DNA from: Splendidivirga corallicola | GTDB taxonomy: Bacteria; Bacteroidota; Bacteroidia; Cytophagales; Cyclobacteriaceae | Length of the DNA stretch: 64,000 nt | Assembly: GCA_030442035.1 (NCBI GenBank) | Contig: JAUJEA010000001.1 | Location: forward strand, 434,001 to 498,000 | Reading direction: 5' to 3' | Shown: positions 1 through 8,156 of the stretch, piece by piece | How positions within the stretch are numbered: the first letter of the stretch is position 1 | Layout: each line of letters starts with the position of its first letter | The notes under the pieces: generated by a model | What the model saw: only the letters and a program-made list of their open reading frames with translations | Told to the model about the DNA's origin: nothing | Databases searched by the model: none | Position numbers and translations under genes: made by a program

Positions 1-877
1 ATTGCAGGTTCGATTCTTTGATCACCCGCTCAGCTTCCTTATCACAACCATAACCGATCCCGTTGACCACATGGGTCCTGGACACCTTGCCTTCCTTCGA
101 CACAATGAACTGAACCATTACTTGTCCTCCAATGGTATGTTTGGCGGCTTTTTTTGGATACCTCACATCATTTCCAACCTGCTCATAAAACTTATTCATT
201 CCACCCAAGGGCTCGGGCATGGCATCCAGCAAATCTCCATCAGGAACCATGAAAGGGTGTAAGCTTGTCAACGAAAAATGAAAATCATCCAATTTCACAT
301 TCTTAATAGACTTAGCTTCAATAATGACCTGATACTTTTCATGATCGATGACATATTTTAAAGGCACGAAATCTCCTGCCAGCGTAATCAAATCATTGGT
401 AGAACTGAATGGTGCATTTGTGCTACACCAAAAGGTATTCATTTTAAGTTCATCGGTATAATAAAATTCAATGCTTGCCTTAGTTGCTCTGGCCTGGATC
501 AGGTGACACTGTTTTCCCAGAATAGTAGTTTTATTGCTTACAACATTGTGATAGACAATCTTGCTATTTTCAATATATGGATCACTCCAAAAAACTACTT
601 CAGGATCGAATTCAAACCACCGGTACATTCTACCATCCTCAGGTGACAAAACCTGCGTTTCCACAATCTCCAGTCCTCTTTTTTTTACATATTTTATATA
701 ATCTCCCTTGATATATAGCTGATGATTATTACCCGTCCAACGGTCGAGTTCTGCCAACCTTGTATCCGGATCCTTAGAAAAAAGCTTGACCTCATATTCA
801 ATAATTCCCTCAAAATTCTGGGCAACCAGACTTATTGGTAAAAAAAGCAATAAAACAAACACATTCTTTTTTGGCAT
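1..877 (-). CDS. Secreted protein with C-terminal TonB domain (3' end cut by window edge)
   Basis: The reading frame starts at the ATG at 877 and is still open at base 1, giving about 292 residues without a stop. Residues 1-20 form a cleavable-looking signal peptide (MPKKNVFVLLLFLPISLVAQ). The middle (about 20-225) resembles the beta-rich region of GLPGLI/DUF3108-like secreted Bacteroidota proteins and has no name I can defend. The last 65 or so residues match the TonB C-terminal fold: a V-R-YP-x-x-A segment, a G-x-V-x-V-x-F-x-V-x-x-x-G-x-V turn, and V-x-x-G-x-G-x-x-x-D-x-E-A-x-R-V. TonB normally links the inner-membrane ExbBD motor to outer-membrane receptors. Here the N-terminus looks like a cleavable signal, not a membrane anchor, so the role is uncertain. 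It faces away from the next gene, at 1315. Confidence 0.75.
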   Translation of the reverse strand, partial: MPKKNVFVLLLFLPISLVAQNFEGIIEYEVKLFSKDPDTRLAELDRWTGNNHQLYIKGDYIKYVKKRGLEIVETQVLSPEDGRMYRWFEFDPEVVFWSDPYIENSKIVYHNVVSNKTTILGKQCHLIQARATKASIEFYYTDELKMNTFWCSTNAPFSSTNDLITLAGDFVPLKYVIDHEKYQVIIEAKSIKNVKLDDFHFSLTSLHPFMVPDGDLLDAMPEPLGGMNKFYEQVGNDVRYPKKAAKHTIGGQVMVQFIVSKEGKVSRTHVVNGIGYGCDKEAERVIKESNLQ

Positions 878-1314
878 AGCACATATCTTTAATAAATCAG
901 GGTTCTTTTATTTATTCAGGAAAAGTCTATTCGAAATATATCAATGAAAAAAAATTAAACTATCCGAATATACTAGCGCTTAGCACTTAAGTAGGTATTT
1001 AGTCCAGATTTTAAAGATCAGAATTAAAAAACCGCTGGAAGTCCGTATTAATTACAACAAGTAGCTTTTTAGGATGATCGGATAAGCATTGTCAATCAAA
1101 ACCAATAGCATCGGTTTTCGAAGTACTCATCAAAGGTATGATTCACTCTTGAACATAAATGGGTGAAAAGGTGATTTCGTCCATTTTATTAAAGTGTTCT
1201 GCTACCATTTAGTCATTTCATGTGTCTTGAAAAAAGGAAGCTTTACAATAGTCAAAACCCCTATCCCTGTATCAGGTCAATTTGCTTTTTCTTTAAAATC
1301 CATCTTAACGTCAT
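878..1314. other. Divergent intergenic region
   Basis: This 437-bp gap separates the leftward TonB-domain gene from the rightward cargo gene. No convincing gene is present. A 6-bp inverted repeat (AAAACC...GGTTTT) lies near 1099-1120. A 35-nt segment at 1234-1268 (AAGGAAGCTT, spacer, then CAAAACCCnnATCCCT) closely resembles one at 7981-8015. No consensus Bacteroidota promoter was found by eye. Confidence 0.5.
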
Positions 1315-3336
1315 ATGTTCGGAGTAAGAAAAAGGCTCATCTTCATCTCTTTGATTATCCAAATAGCCCACCTTGCTGTAGCTCAAAAGGAAAGGGCTGT
1401 CTGGTATTTTGGTAATGGGATTGGACTGGATTTTAATCATGACCCTCCATCCGTACTTGAAGGCGGTCGTATTGGTTCACCGGAATCATGTGCTTCAATA
1501 TGTGATGATACAGGTACACTTTTATTTTATTCTAATGGTGTTTCCGTATGGAATCGAGATCATGAAGTAATGGAAAATGGTGAAGGGCTCATGGGAAATC
1601 AAAGTACGTCCCAATCATTGATCCTTAGGCAGCCCTGGTCCAATCACCTCTATTATATATTCACACCTGATGATGTGATGGAACTTCAAGGTATCACTTG
1701 GTCATTGGTTGATATGAGACTAAATGAAGGGAAAGGAGCAGTGGTTCAAAAAAATAATTTCTTATACGGGCCAAGCACTGAACGTATTGTTCCTGTTAAA
1801 CATAATAATAACATCGATACCTGGATCATTACACACGGCTGGCTAAACAACACTTTCTACGCTCACTTATTAACATCTGATGGAATTCTACCAGACCCTG
1901 TACTGAGCCATAGCGGAATAATAATTGGTTCTGATGATCCGGATCAAACGAGAGGCCCTGCAATCGGGTATTTGAAAGCTTCGCCAAATGGAGAAAAAAT
2001 AGCCATTACATCATTCAGTGCGCTGGAAATTTTTGACTTTGATAATGCTACAGGAATACTGTCAAATCCTAAAACCCTGGAATTTCGAAATGAGTTTCTC
2101 TATGGCCTTGCCTTTTCACCGGATGGTTCAAAGCTTTACGTCAGTAGTTGGACGGGCAGGCTTTACCAACTTGATCTAAGCCATAGCGAACTGAAAGATA
2201 TTAGGTCATCTATCACCCTCTTAGCCAGTCAGGAAGCCGCTTTTGGAGCTTTGCAAACCGCAATTAATAAAAAAATATATTTTTCCAATGGACACAATAG
2301 AACACACCTTGGCGTCATTAACCACCCTGACCTCAATGCTGAAAATTGTGGAATGGAGATTGAAGGTCTGTTTTTAAATGGAAATAGAACAAGCGTCGGA
2401 TTACCATTTTCAGATGCAGATGGTTTTGAGCCAAATTTCTCATATGACAATACCTGCGTGGGCGAATCCATAAAATTCTCTGTGCCATTCTCAGATGAAA
2501 TAGATTCAGCCTTTTGGGATTTTAATGATCCCGGTTCGGGCACAGAAAACTTGAGCAAAATTAAAGAGCCAACACACCACTTTATTAACACGGGTATTTA
2601 TCACGTGTCTGCTATATTTTACAGACAAGGAGAAGCTTACAGGCTGGAAAAAAGAGTTGAAATATTACCTTCTATTCCAATTTCACTTTCTCTGCAAGAA
2701 ACCATTGTGATTTGTTCCGGAGATTCGGTATATCTGGATATTTTTAATCCGGGAGCAACATACAAATGGAGTAATGGATCTACGGAGGCTTCACAATGGG
2801 TAAGATCAGCTGGTTTGTATGTTGTTGAAGTAACAAATGGATGTCTAACAGAAAAAGATTCGGTGGAAATTTTCACAACAGAACCATTTGAGATTTCACT
2901 TGGCGAAGATACCGTGCTATGTGGCAAGGAAAGCTTAATACTCTCGGCCTACTACCCAAAAGCTCATTATCGATGGCAAGACGGATCGATGGACTCTTTG
3001 TATGTTGTTACAGAACCTGGTTTAATTTCTGTGGAAGTTGAGAATGTCTGTGTTGCCCGCGATACCATAAATGTGACCTTCAAAGATTGTGATATCTTTG
3101 TCCCTAATGTTTTTACACCTAATCAGGATGAATACAATGAGTATTTCATCATCAAAGGGATCCGGCATCAGCGGTGGCACCTGTCAATATACAATCGGTG
3201 GGGTAAAAAGGTCTATAAAAACAATAATTACAAAAATGATTGGAATGGAGACAGCTTAGAAACAGGTATTTATTTTTACTATTTAAGCGATCAGGAGGGA
3301 GTCGAAAAGAATGGCATTGTGACTATTCTTCGCTAA
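1315..3336 (+). CDS. Type IX secretion cargo, CHU_C (type B) sorting domain, PKD domain
   Basis: A 673-residue exported protein. Residues 1-24 form a signal peptide ending LAVAQ. Residues about 25-380 look like a beta-propeller: a repeat reads FSPDGSKLYVSSW near residue 265. A PKD-like domain at about 385-445 carries the SAFWDFNDPGSG turn. Two short beta repeats at about 455-595 share V-x-x-C-x-G-x-S-x-x-L and Y-x-W-x-x-G-S. The C-terminal 80 residues are a CHU_C domain (VPNVFTPNQDEYNEYF, then YNRWGKKVY and GIYFYYL), which directs type IX secretion and surface attachment. The gene stands alone: the nearest downstream gene begins 216 bp later. The substrate or partner cannot be inferred. Type B sorting is well supported. 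Confidence 0.85.
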   Translation: MFGVRKRLIFISLIIQIAHLAVAQKERAVWYFGNGIGLDFNHDPPSVLEGGRIGSPESCASICDDTGTLLFYSNGVSVWNRDHEVMENGEGLMGNQSTSQSLILRQPWSNHLYYIFTPDDVMELQGITWSLVDMRLNEGKGAVVQKNNFLYGPSTERIVPVKHNNNIDTWIITHGWLNNTFYAHLLTSDGILPDPVLSHSGIIIGSDDPDQTRGPAIGYLKASPNGEKIAITSFSALEIFDFDNATGILSNPKTLEFRNEFLYGLAFSPDGSKLYVSSWTGRLYQLDLSHSELKDIRSSITLLASQEAAFGALQTAINKKIYFSNGHNRTHLGVINHPDLNAENCGMEIEGLFLNGNRTSVGLPFSDADGFEPNFSYDNTCVGESIKFSVPFSDEIDSAFWDFNDPGSGTENLSKIKEPTHHFINTGIYHVSAIFYRQGEAYRLEKRVEILPSIPISLSLQETIVICSGDSVYLDIFNPGATYKWSNGSTEASQWVRSAGLYVVEVTNGCLTEKDSVEIFTTEPFEISLGEDTVLCGKESLILSAYYPKAHYRWQDGSMDSLYVVTEPGLISVEVENVCVARDTINVTFKDCDIFVPNVFTPNQDEYNEYFIIKGIRHQRWHLSIYNRWGKKVYKNNNYKNDWNGDSLETGIYFYYLSDQEGVEKNGIVTILR

Positions 3337-3552
3337 TTGAATATCCCGGACATCAAAATTATTTCATTTACTTTTTGATTATAGCATTATATGATGTCAT
3401 AGATGACATGACCTAAAACTCAATCATTCTTATAAACTCTGATCAAACGATTTTGAATTTTTCTTTATTAAATTAAAGTCCTTATAAAGATTTTTTTGCA
3501 CATATTTAACAAGAGAAATTGAAACTAAATTTTAAAAGACCATCAAAGATAA

Positions 3553-3951
3553 ATGACACAAAAAATTAATAGAATAATGATTAACATCTGCTCTGATAAA
3601 CTAGAGGAGAGCAAAATGTTCTATACCAATTTGTTTGATTTCAATGTTAATTATGAAAGCGATTGGTTCATCCATCTGATATCTAAAGACAAGCAACTTG
3701 AACTAGGGATCATTGACAGAAAAAACGAAATCGTTCCGAATGATAGTAAAAGTCAACCGCAAGGATTTTATGTAACCTTGGTTGTGGATAATGCAGATGA
3801 AGTTTTTGATCTGGCTAAATCCAATGGTTTTGATATTGAACAAGCACCTGAAGACACATTTTATGGGCAAAGGAGGCTGCTCTTGAAAGATCCGAATGGG
3901 GCTTTGATAGACGTATCTGCACCAATCCCGAATTTCAGTTTCCAGGAATAA
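3553..3951 (+). CDS. VOC (glyoxalase/bleomycin-resistance) family protein
   Basis: A 132-residue single-module vicinal-oxygen-chelate protein. The opening beta strand (INRIMINICSDKLEESKMFY) and closing part (LLLKDPNGALIDVS) match the paired beta-alpha-beta-beta-beta units of this family. The C-terminal PNG-x-x-I-D-V motif has Asp where many enzymes have the metal-binding Glu (PNG-x-x-xE), and no clear His ligand is seen near the start, so it may bind a ligand and not catalyse. It opens a run of four same-strand genes ending at 5937, 55 bp before a WYL regulator, which suggests a small-molecule sensing or detoxification cassette. No signal peptide, so it is cytoplasmic. Confidence 0.8.
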   Translation: MTQKINRIMINICSDKLEESKMFYTNLFDFNVNYESDWFIHLISKDKQLELGIIDRKNEIVPNDSKSQPQGFYVTLVVDNADEVFDLAKSNGFDIEQAPEDTFYGQRRLLLKDPNGALIDVSAPIPNFSFQE

Positions 3952-4006
3952 AAAGCAAATTGATCATTTCAAATGTTAATCGGATGTCCACCGTTGGGTA
4001 CAGGTA

Positions 4007-4729
4007 ATGGATGAAAAAAGTGAAATATCGAGATTACCCAGATTGACCTCAATATTGACGCTTCTTCAATCTAAAAGGATCATTACGGCAACCGAAATAG
4101 CTGAAAAATTCAAAGTAAGCAAAAGGACAGCCTATCGGGATATCAAAGCGCTTGAGCAGGCGGGTGTTCCAATTTATACCGAGGAGGGAAAAGGATATTC
4201 ATTGATCGAGGGGTACGCACTTCCTCCTATCATGTTTACCGAGCAAGAGGCCTATGCATTGATAACTGCAGAAAAACTAATTTCCAGAAACAAGGATGGT
4301 TCGCTGATCGATAGTCATAAAAATGCCATTGCTAAAGTGAAAGCTGTATTGAAGTATTCCAGCAAGGACAAGGCAAATTTATTATCAGAACGGATAGCCA
4401 TTCTGAAAAATTTTAAGAAAGAAACTACCAGTAGTTGCCTTTCCGAAGTACAATTAGCCATGACGAACCTGCAGCCAATCAAAATTAAGTATCACGCCTT
4501 GGGTAGAGATGAAATTACACAAAGAATAATCGAACCTCAGGCACTATATCAAACACAGGAAAACTGGATTTTAATTGCTTGGTGCCGTCTAAGAAGTGAT
4601 TATAGAGAGTTTCGACTTGATAGGATACTGTTCTTGGAAAGAATCAGGGAGTCATTCAAAGATAGGAACTTTGATCTTATGAACTATTTTATGTCGGTGG
4701 CCAAAAAAAATTCCAAACCCTTGACATAG
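4007..4729 (+). CDS. YafY-type transcriptional regulator, HTH plus WYL domain
   Basis: A 240-residue regulator. Residues about 8-65 hold a DeoR/HTH_11-type winged helix-turn-helix (TATEIAEKFKVSKRTAYRDI). Residues about 150-230 hold a WYL-type sensor domain whose core reads NWILIAWCRLRSDYREFRLD; the name-giving W-Y-L is W-I-L here. WYL regulators bind nucleotides or small ligands and usually control neighbouring genes. It lies between a VOC protein and a GyrI-like ligand-binding protein on the same strand, so it is the probable regulator of this cassette. The start at 4007 gives a complete HTH; no Shine-Dalgarno site is evident, as usual in this phylum. Confidence 0.88.
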   Translation: MDEKSEISRLPRLTSILTLLQSKRIITATEIAEKFKVSKRTAYRDIKALEQAGVPIYTEEGKGYSLIEGYALPPIMFTEQEAYALITAEKLISRNKDGSLIDSHKNAIAKVKAVLKYSSKDKANLLSERIAILKNFKKETTSSCLSEVQLAMTNLQPIKIKYHALGRDEITQRIIEPQALYQTQENWILIAWCRLRSDYREFRLDRILFLERIRESFKDRNFDLMNYFMSVAKKNSKPLT

Positions 4730-4794
4730 GGCTGTCACAGCCTGGTACTACCTTGCTTGCATCAATCAATTTCAAACTTAAACAGATAGTCAAA

Positions 4795-5247
4795 ATGCAG
4801 GCAGTAGATTCTTTCCATATCGTAGGAATAGGTATCAGAACAACCAATGAAAATGAACAATCGGCTAAGGATATTCCAGTGCTATGGAACAAATTCTTAA
4901 CTGAAAACATCGCAAACAAAATACCAAACAAATCAAGTAATGATGTATACTGTGTGTATACAGAATATGACGATGATTATACAAAACCTTATACTGCTAT
5001 TGTCGGTTACAGAGTCAGCAACCTGGAAGTTCCGGATGGTTTTAAAGGTATTACAATTGAGCAAGGGAATTATGAGAAATTCACTGCTAAAGGTAATTTA
5101 ATGCTAGGAATTGTCTGGGACACATGGATCAATATATGGAAGTCAAAACTTAACAGGGCATACGCTACTGATTTTGAGGTTTATGGAATAAATGCACAAG
5201 ATCCTAAAAATGCGGAGGTAGACATTTTTGTAGGCACAAAAGCTTGA
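4795..5247 (+). CDS. GyrI-like / AraC effector-binding domain protein
   Basis: About 150 residues from the ATG at 4795. A TTG at 4753 would add 14 residues outside the fold, so 4795 is preferred. The sequence fits a stand-alone effector-binding (GyrI-like, SOUL/BmrR-type) domain: an N-terminal VGIGIRT strand, an LWNKF helix, a YTAIVGYRV strand, then GFKGITIEQGNYEKFTAKG, and a closing acidic strand (AEVDIFVGTKA). Such domains bind hydrophobic or cationic small molecules, often as the sensor half of a MerR or AraC regulator. It sits 65 bp after the WYL regulator and 9 bp before the hydrolase, which supports co-transcription. No export signal. Confidence 0.8.
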   Translation: MQAVDSFHIVGIGIRTTNENEQSAKDIPVLWNKFLTENIANKIPNKSSNDVYCVYTEYDDDYTKPYTAIVGYRVSNLEVPDGFKGITIEQGNYEKFTAKGNLMLGIVWDTWINIWKSKLNRAYATDFEVYGINAQDPKNAEVDIFVGTKA

Positions 5248-5256
5248 AATCTAGTT

Positions 5257-5937
5257 ATGGACGTAAAAGAGAATTTTCAAACGATTCATTTCAAATCAAA
5301 AGATGAATTATTGATCACTGCGGATTTCTATCCTGTTGAAAAATCAAAAGGATTTATACTTCTATGCCACAGATCACATTGCAATAGAGGAGAATATAGG
5401 GAAACGGCACCAGAATTTAACAGTTTAGGTTTTTCATGTTTGGCAATTGATCAACGTTCCGGAATGAAAGTTTTTGGCGTGATCAATGAAACCGCAGCTC
5501 AGGCTAAATTAGAAAAGCTTCCAACAGGATATTTGGATGCCAAACAAGATATTGAAGCTGCTGTGGATTATGCATTTGAACTAAATGAAAATAAGCCAAT
5601 AATTATCCTGGGTAGTTCATATTCAGCTTCTTTAGCTTTACTCATATCAACTAAAAATGAAAAAATAAAGGCTGTTATCACCTTCAGTCCCGGAGAATAT
5701 CTGAAAGGAGTAAATTTAGCAGAAGAGATAAAATCAATTGACAAGCCTACTTATGTTACCAGCGCCAAAAAAGAAGTTGAGGATGTGAAAAATGTGATGC
5801 GGTTTACAAATACTAAATATATAACACAGTTCGAACCAGAGGCAGAGGGGTTTCATGGCTCTAAAACATTGTGGGCATCTGTAAAGGGGCATGAATCGTT
5901 CTGGGAGTCTCTTAAATATTTTCTATCTGATTTGTAG
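5257..5937 (+). CDS. Alpha/beta hydrolase, dienelactone-hydrolase-like
   Basis: A 226-residue cytoplasmic alpha/beta hydrolase. The nucleophile elbow is ILGSSYSAS, with Ser121 as the probable nucleophile; a second Ser replaces the usual second Gly of GxSxG. Cys38-His39 follow the first core strand (FILLCHRS), a probable oxyanion region. His200 in GFHGSK is the probable catalytic base, and an acid such as Asp161 or a nearby Glu could complete the triad. The substrate is unknown. It begins 9 bp after the GyrI-like gene and is the last gene of the four-gene cassette, whose regulator and ligand-binding members suggest an inducible small ester or xenobiotic. Confidence 0.8.
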   Translation: MDVKENFQTIHFKSKDELLITADFYPVEKSKGFILLCHRSHCNRGEYRETAPEFNSLGFSCLAIDQRSGMKVFGVINETAAQAKLEKLPTGYLDAKQDIEAAVDYAFELNENKPIIILGSSYSASLALLISTKNEKIKAVITFSPGEYLKGVNLAEEIKSIDKPTYVTSAKKEVEDVKNVMRFTNTKYITQFEPEAEGFHGSKTLWASVKGHESFWESLKYFLSDL

Positions 5938-6056
5938 ACCTTGCTTAACATGATGCCATAAACAGATTCCTGATGATGGCAGTTGTATGTGGTTTTTTGG
6001 TGGATAAACATAGTGATGCTCTTGGATGTAATGCATTTGCCACTATTTCATTTTCC

Positions 6057-6086
6057 TTTAACCAAAGACAAATTATTTTGGTTAAA
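6057..6086 (+). promoter_or_regulatory. Perfect 10-bp inverted repeat just before the peroxiredoxin-like gene
   Basis: TTTAACCAAA (6057-6066) and TTTGGTTAAA (6077-6086) pair perfectly across a 10-nt spacer and end 8 bp before the ATG at 6095. As DNA it could be a dimeric operator; as RNA it would sequester the start region. On the plus strand no T-run follows, so it is not a terminator for the upstream gene. Confidence 0.45.
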
Positions 6087-6094
6087 AAAAGCAA

Positions 6095-6685
6095 ATGACA
6101 TCGGGCTCCACATCAAATAGAATTATACTAGATCTTAATGTAACTGCTCCGGTTTTTGAGTTGATAGATATTTTCGGGAGGGCAATCAATCTGCAAAGTT
6201 ATAAAGGCCGTAAGGTTTTTATTGGTTTTTTCAGGCATGCTGGGTGTCCGTTCTGCAATTTACGCGTTCATTTTCTTCAGAAAATGTATGAAGAGTTCAA
6301 GGCTAAAAATTTGGAAATGATATTCTTCTTTGAATCAAAAGAAAAAGTGCTTTTGTCAAGCTTGTTTCATAAAGAGATTTCTCCCATACCGCTCATCTCT
6401 GATCCTGAAAAGATTTGGTACCAAACCTATGGTATAGAAAATTCCGCACTTAAATCCACAATGAGTCATTTGACCTCCTTTATACAAACTGCTATAAAGG
6501 CTAAAACCAAGGGTTTACCTATGCATCTCATGGCTGATGGAGAATCTATCAATACAATACCCGCAGAGTTCCTGCTAGACGAAAATTTAATTATCAGGAA
6601 GATTCATTATGCCAAAGGATTGAATGATAGAATGTCCATAGAACACATTTTTGATTTTGTTGAAAATGAAAAGGTATTGAGTTAG
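6095..6685 (+). CDS. Peroxiredoxin-like (AhpC/TSA) thiol protein
   Basis: A 196-residue thioredoxin-fold protein. Residues about 15-60 read like the peroxiredoxin N-terminal half (VTAPVFELIDIFGRAINLQSY, GRKVFIGFFRHAGCPFC). Cys51 and Cys54 form a C-x-x-C pair where classical peroxiredoxins have T-x-x-C, as in the AhpC-TSA_2/peroxiredoxin-like branch. No signal peptide, so it is probably cytoplasmic and acts on peroxides or as a disulphide reductase. It stands alone, with 157 bp before it and about 195 bp after it, and a perfect 10-bp inverted repeat directly before the start codon suggests its own control. Confidence 0.8.
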   Translation: MTSGSTSNRIILDLNVTAPVFELIDIFGRAINLQSYKGRKVFIGFFRHAGCPFCNLRVHFLQKMYEEFKAKNLEMIFFFESKEKVLLSSLFHKEISPIPLISDPEKIWYQTYGIENSALKSTMSHLTSFIQTAIKAKTKGLPMHLMADGESINTIPAEFLLDENLIIRKIHYAKGLNDRMSIEHIFDFVENEKVLS

Positions 6686-6880
6686 GAGAACAGAATATCA
6701 ATTATCTATGAACCCCATGCTCACCACCTTCTGGAAATGGCTATGTTCTGATTTATTGGATTTATCCTAGTATTATGTAATTAATGAAATCAACAACAAT
6801 CGCATTTTGTTGATCACTTTTTCAGAATAGAACTAATGGTAATACCAAAATCAATATGTTAACCATAATTGAAATGCAGC

Positions 6881-7747
6881 ATGAAACAGGTATGTAGCTT
6901 ATTACTGCTTTTATTCAATTTCAATGTTTTCTCTCAAAGCAATGTCGAAAATCACATCCAGGAAATACGGAAAAGGTATTATCATCTTATCAATGATGAT
7001 GTTAATTTGGTTAAGTCCAAAATAGGGAAGTATAATTATTATTTCGAAGAAAATCATTTAAGAAAAGTGAGTTATAAAACTGATTCTTTCAAATGTGAAT
7101 ATTATTTCGATGAAGATTTTATCCGTGATTATGCCTATTTCATCTATACAGTTCAGGGCAGCGATGATCAGAAAATTGAAAACAGATACTATTTTGCCAA
7201 GGACAACCTGTTAATTCGGTGGCTTGATCGGGATAAAAGGGAAGTAAAGGAGGAAAATAAAAACTATTGCGAAAGGCAGTTGAAATTAATTGCTAAATCG
7301 ACTGATCTGTTGACCATACTAAGAAATCATAGGCTCGAGAACTTACATCCGGATTACAAAAATTGGGTTGGACAAATTGATTCGAAGGTAAAAAAATTGA
7401 TGGCGCTTAACCTTGTACCTGATACTACTCAAGTCAACAATGTTCCAGACGAGTATTATTATTCTCATACGGTTGAATTTAAAAATTCATCAGGAATATT
7501 GGTGAAACACGTGGAGTTTCATGGGGGCGATCATGGCTCTTCGACATCAACTTCTTTTTTTGACTTATCCGGGAGAAAAATATATGAATTAACTGAAGGA
7601 GGTGATGTATTTGGACATTCAAACGTTACACATCAATATTTCAACAACGGCGAACCTTTCAGAATCATCTATGAGAAAACGGTCCATGGAGATTATGGCA
7701 ATTGCACACAGTTTAGTCATAAATATGTTGCTGAAATAGATGATTAG
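6881..7747 (+). CDS. Exported protein of unknown function
   Basis: About 288 residues from the ATG at 6881; a TTG at 6869 would add four residues before the signal peptide. Residues 1-19 form a signal peptide ending VFSQ. The mature part is rich in Tyr, Lys and Asp, with repeated beta-hairpin-like phrases (KYNYYFEENHLRKVSY, CEYYFDEDFIRDYAYF, ENRYYFAKDNLLIRW) that suggest antiparallel beta sheets, followed by a helical stretch near 140-180. The end lacks a type IX sorting signal, so it is probably periplasmic or attached to the inner face of the outer membrane. I recognise no family. Confidence 0.7.
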   Translation: MKQVCSLLLLLFNFNVFSQSNVENHIQEIRKRYYHLINDDVNLVKSKIGKYNYYFEENHLRKVSYKTDSFKCEYYFDEDFIRDYAYFIYTVQGSDDQKIENRYYFAKDNLLIRWLDRDKREVKEENKNYCERQLKLIAKSTDLLTILRNHRLENLHPDYKNWVGQIDSKVKKLMALNLVPDTTQVNNVPDEYYYSHTVEFKNSSGILVKHVEFHGGDHGSSTSTSFFDLSGRKIYELTEGGDVFGHSNVTHQYFNNGEPFRIIYEKTVHGDYGNCTQFSHKYVAEIDD

Positions 7748-8015
7748 CAAAAAGGGATAGAAACAATGTATCCTAAAATAAAGGAAAAAGCTTGATTGAT
7801 ATGGTGGGAATAAGAAAATCGTCATAACCGACAATCAACTTCCAAAAGTAATACCATCTCATAAGCACTTAAGCTAGGTAACTAAAAATCACTACAAATA
7901 TCTTAAAAACAGATAGTTATATATATCAATATCACTATTTTAAAGTATTGATATGGGTAGAGTTTTGAATTAACTTAAGCAAGGAAGCTTCAACCACGAA
8001 CAAAACCCGATCCCT
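7748..8015. other. Intergenic DNA with inverted repeat and shared 35-nt motif
   Basis: A perfect 9-bp inverted repeat, ATATCAATA (7923-7931) and TATTGATAT (7946-7954), sits between the gene ending at 7747 and the leftward hslV; it could end transcripts although no T-run follows. The 35-nt segment at 7981-8015 resembles the one at 1234-1268. Nothing else is recognisable. Confidence 0.4.
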
Positions 8016-8156
8016 ATGAAAACTGATCTCCAGAATACCTTATTTGGTAAACAGCTAGTCAAATTCTTTACTGGCCTAAACAGAGAGGACAAACGAATTT
8101 TTGTTATGAAAAACCGATTTCAATGCTATGTATTCAAGGCAATATATATTCCGTGA
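8016..8156 (+). CDS. Possible 46-residue small protein
   Basis: ATG at 8016, TGA at 8154-8156, ending one base before the hslV stop codon on the other strand. The predicted product is basic (TGLNREDKRIFVMKNRFQ in the middle) and has no signal peptide or recognised domain. Support is weak: an uninterrupted frame of this size can arise by chance, but its start follows directly on the 35-nt motif it shares with the leader at 1234-1268. Confidence 0.22.
   Translation: MKTDLQNTLFGKQLVKFFTGLNREDKRIFVMKNRFQCYVFKAIYIP

Noticed and set aside
7-16. GGTTCGATTC, similar to a tRNA T-loop
   Set aside because: It lies in the coding region of the TonB-domain protein and no acceptor stem or anticodon arm can be folded around it.
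2-262. An 86-residue frame on the plus strand at the left edge
   Set aside because: It is the opposite strand of the TonB C-domain coding region, whose signal peptide and domain are clear; the plus-strand frame resembles nothing.
1194-1415. A 73-residue plus-strand frame overlapping the start of the cargo gene
   Set aside because: No signal peptide or domain; it overlaps a well-supported gene in another frame.
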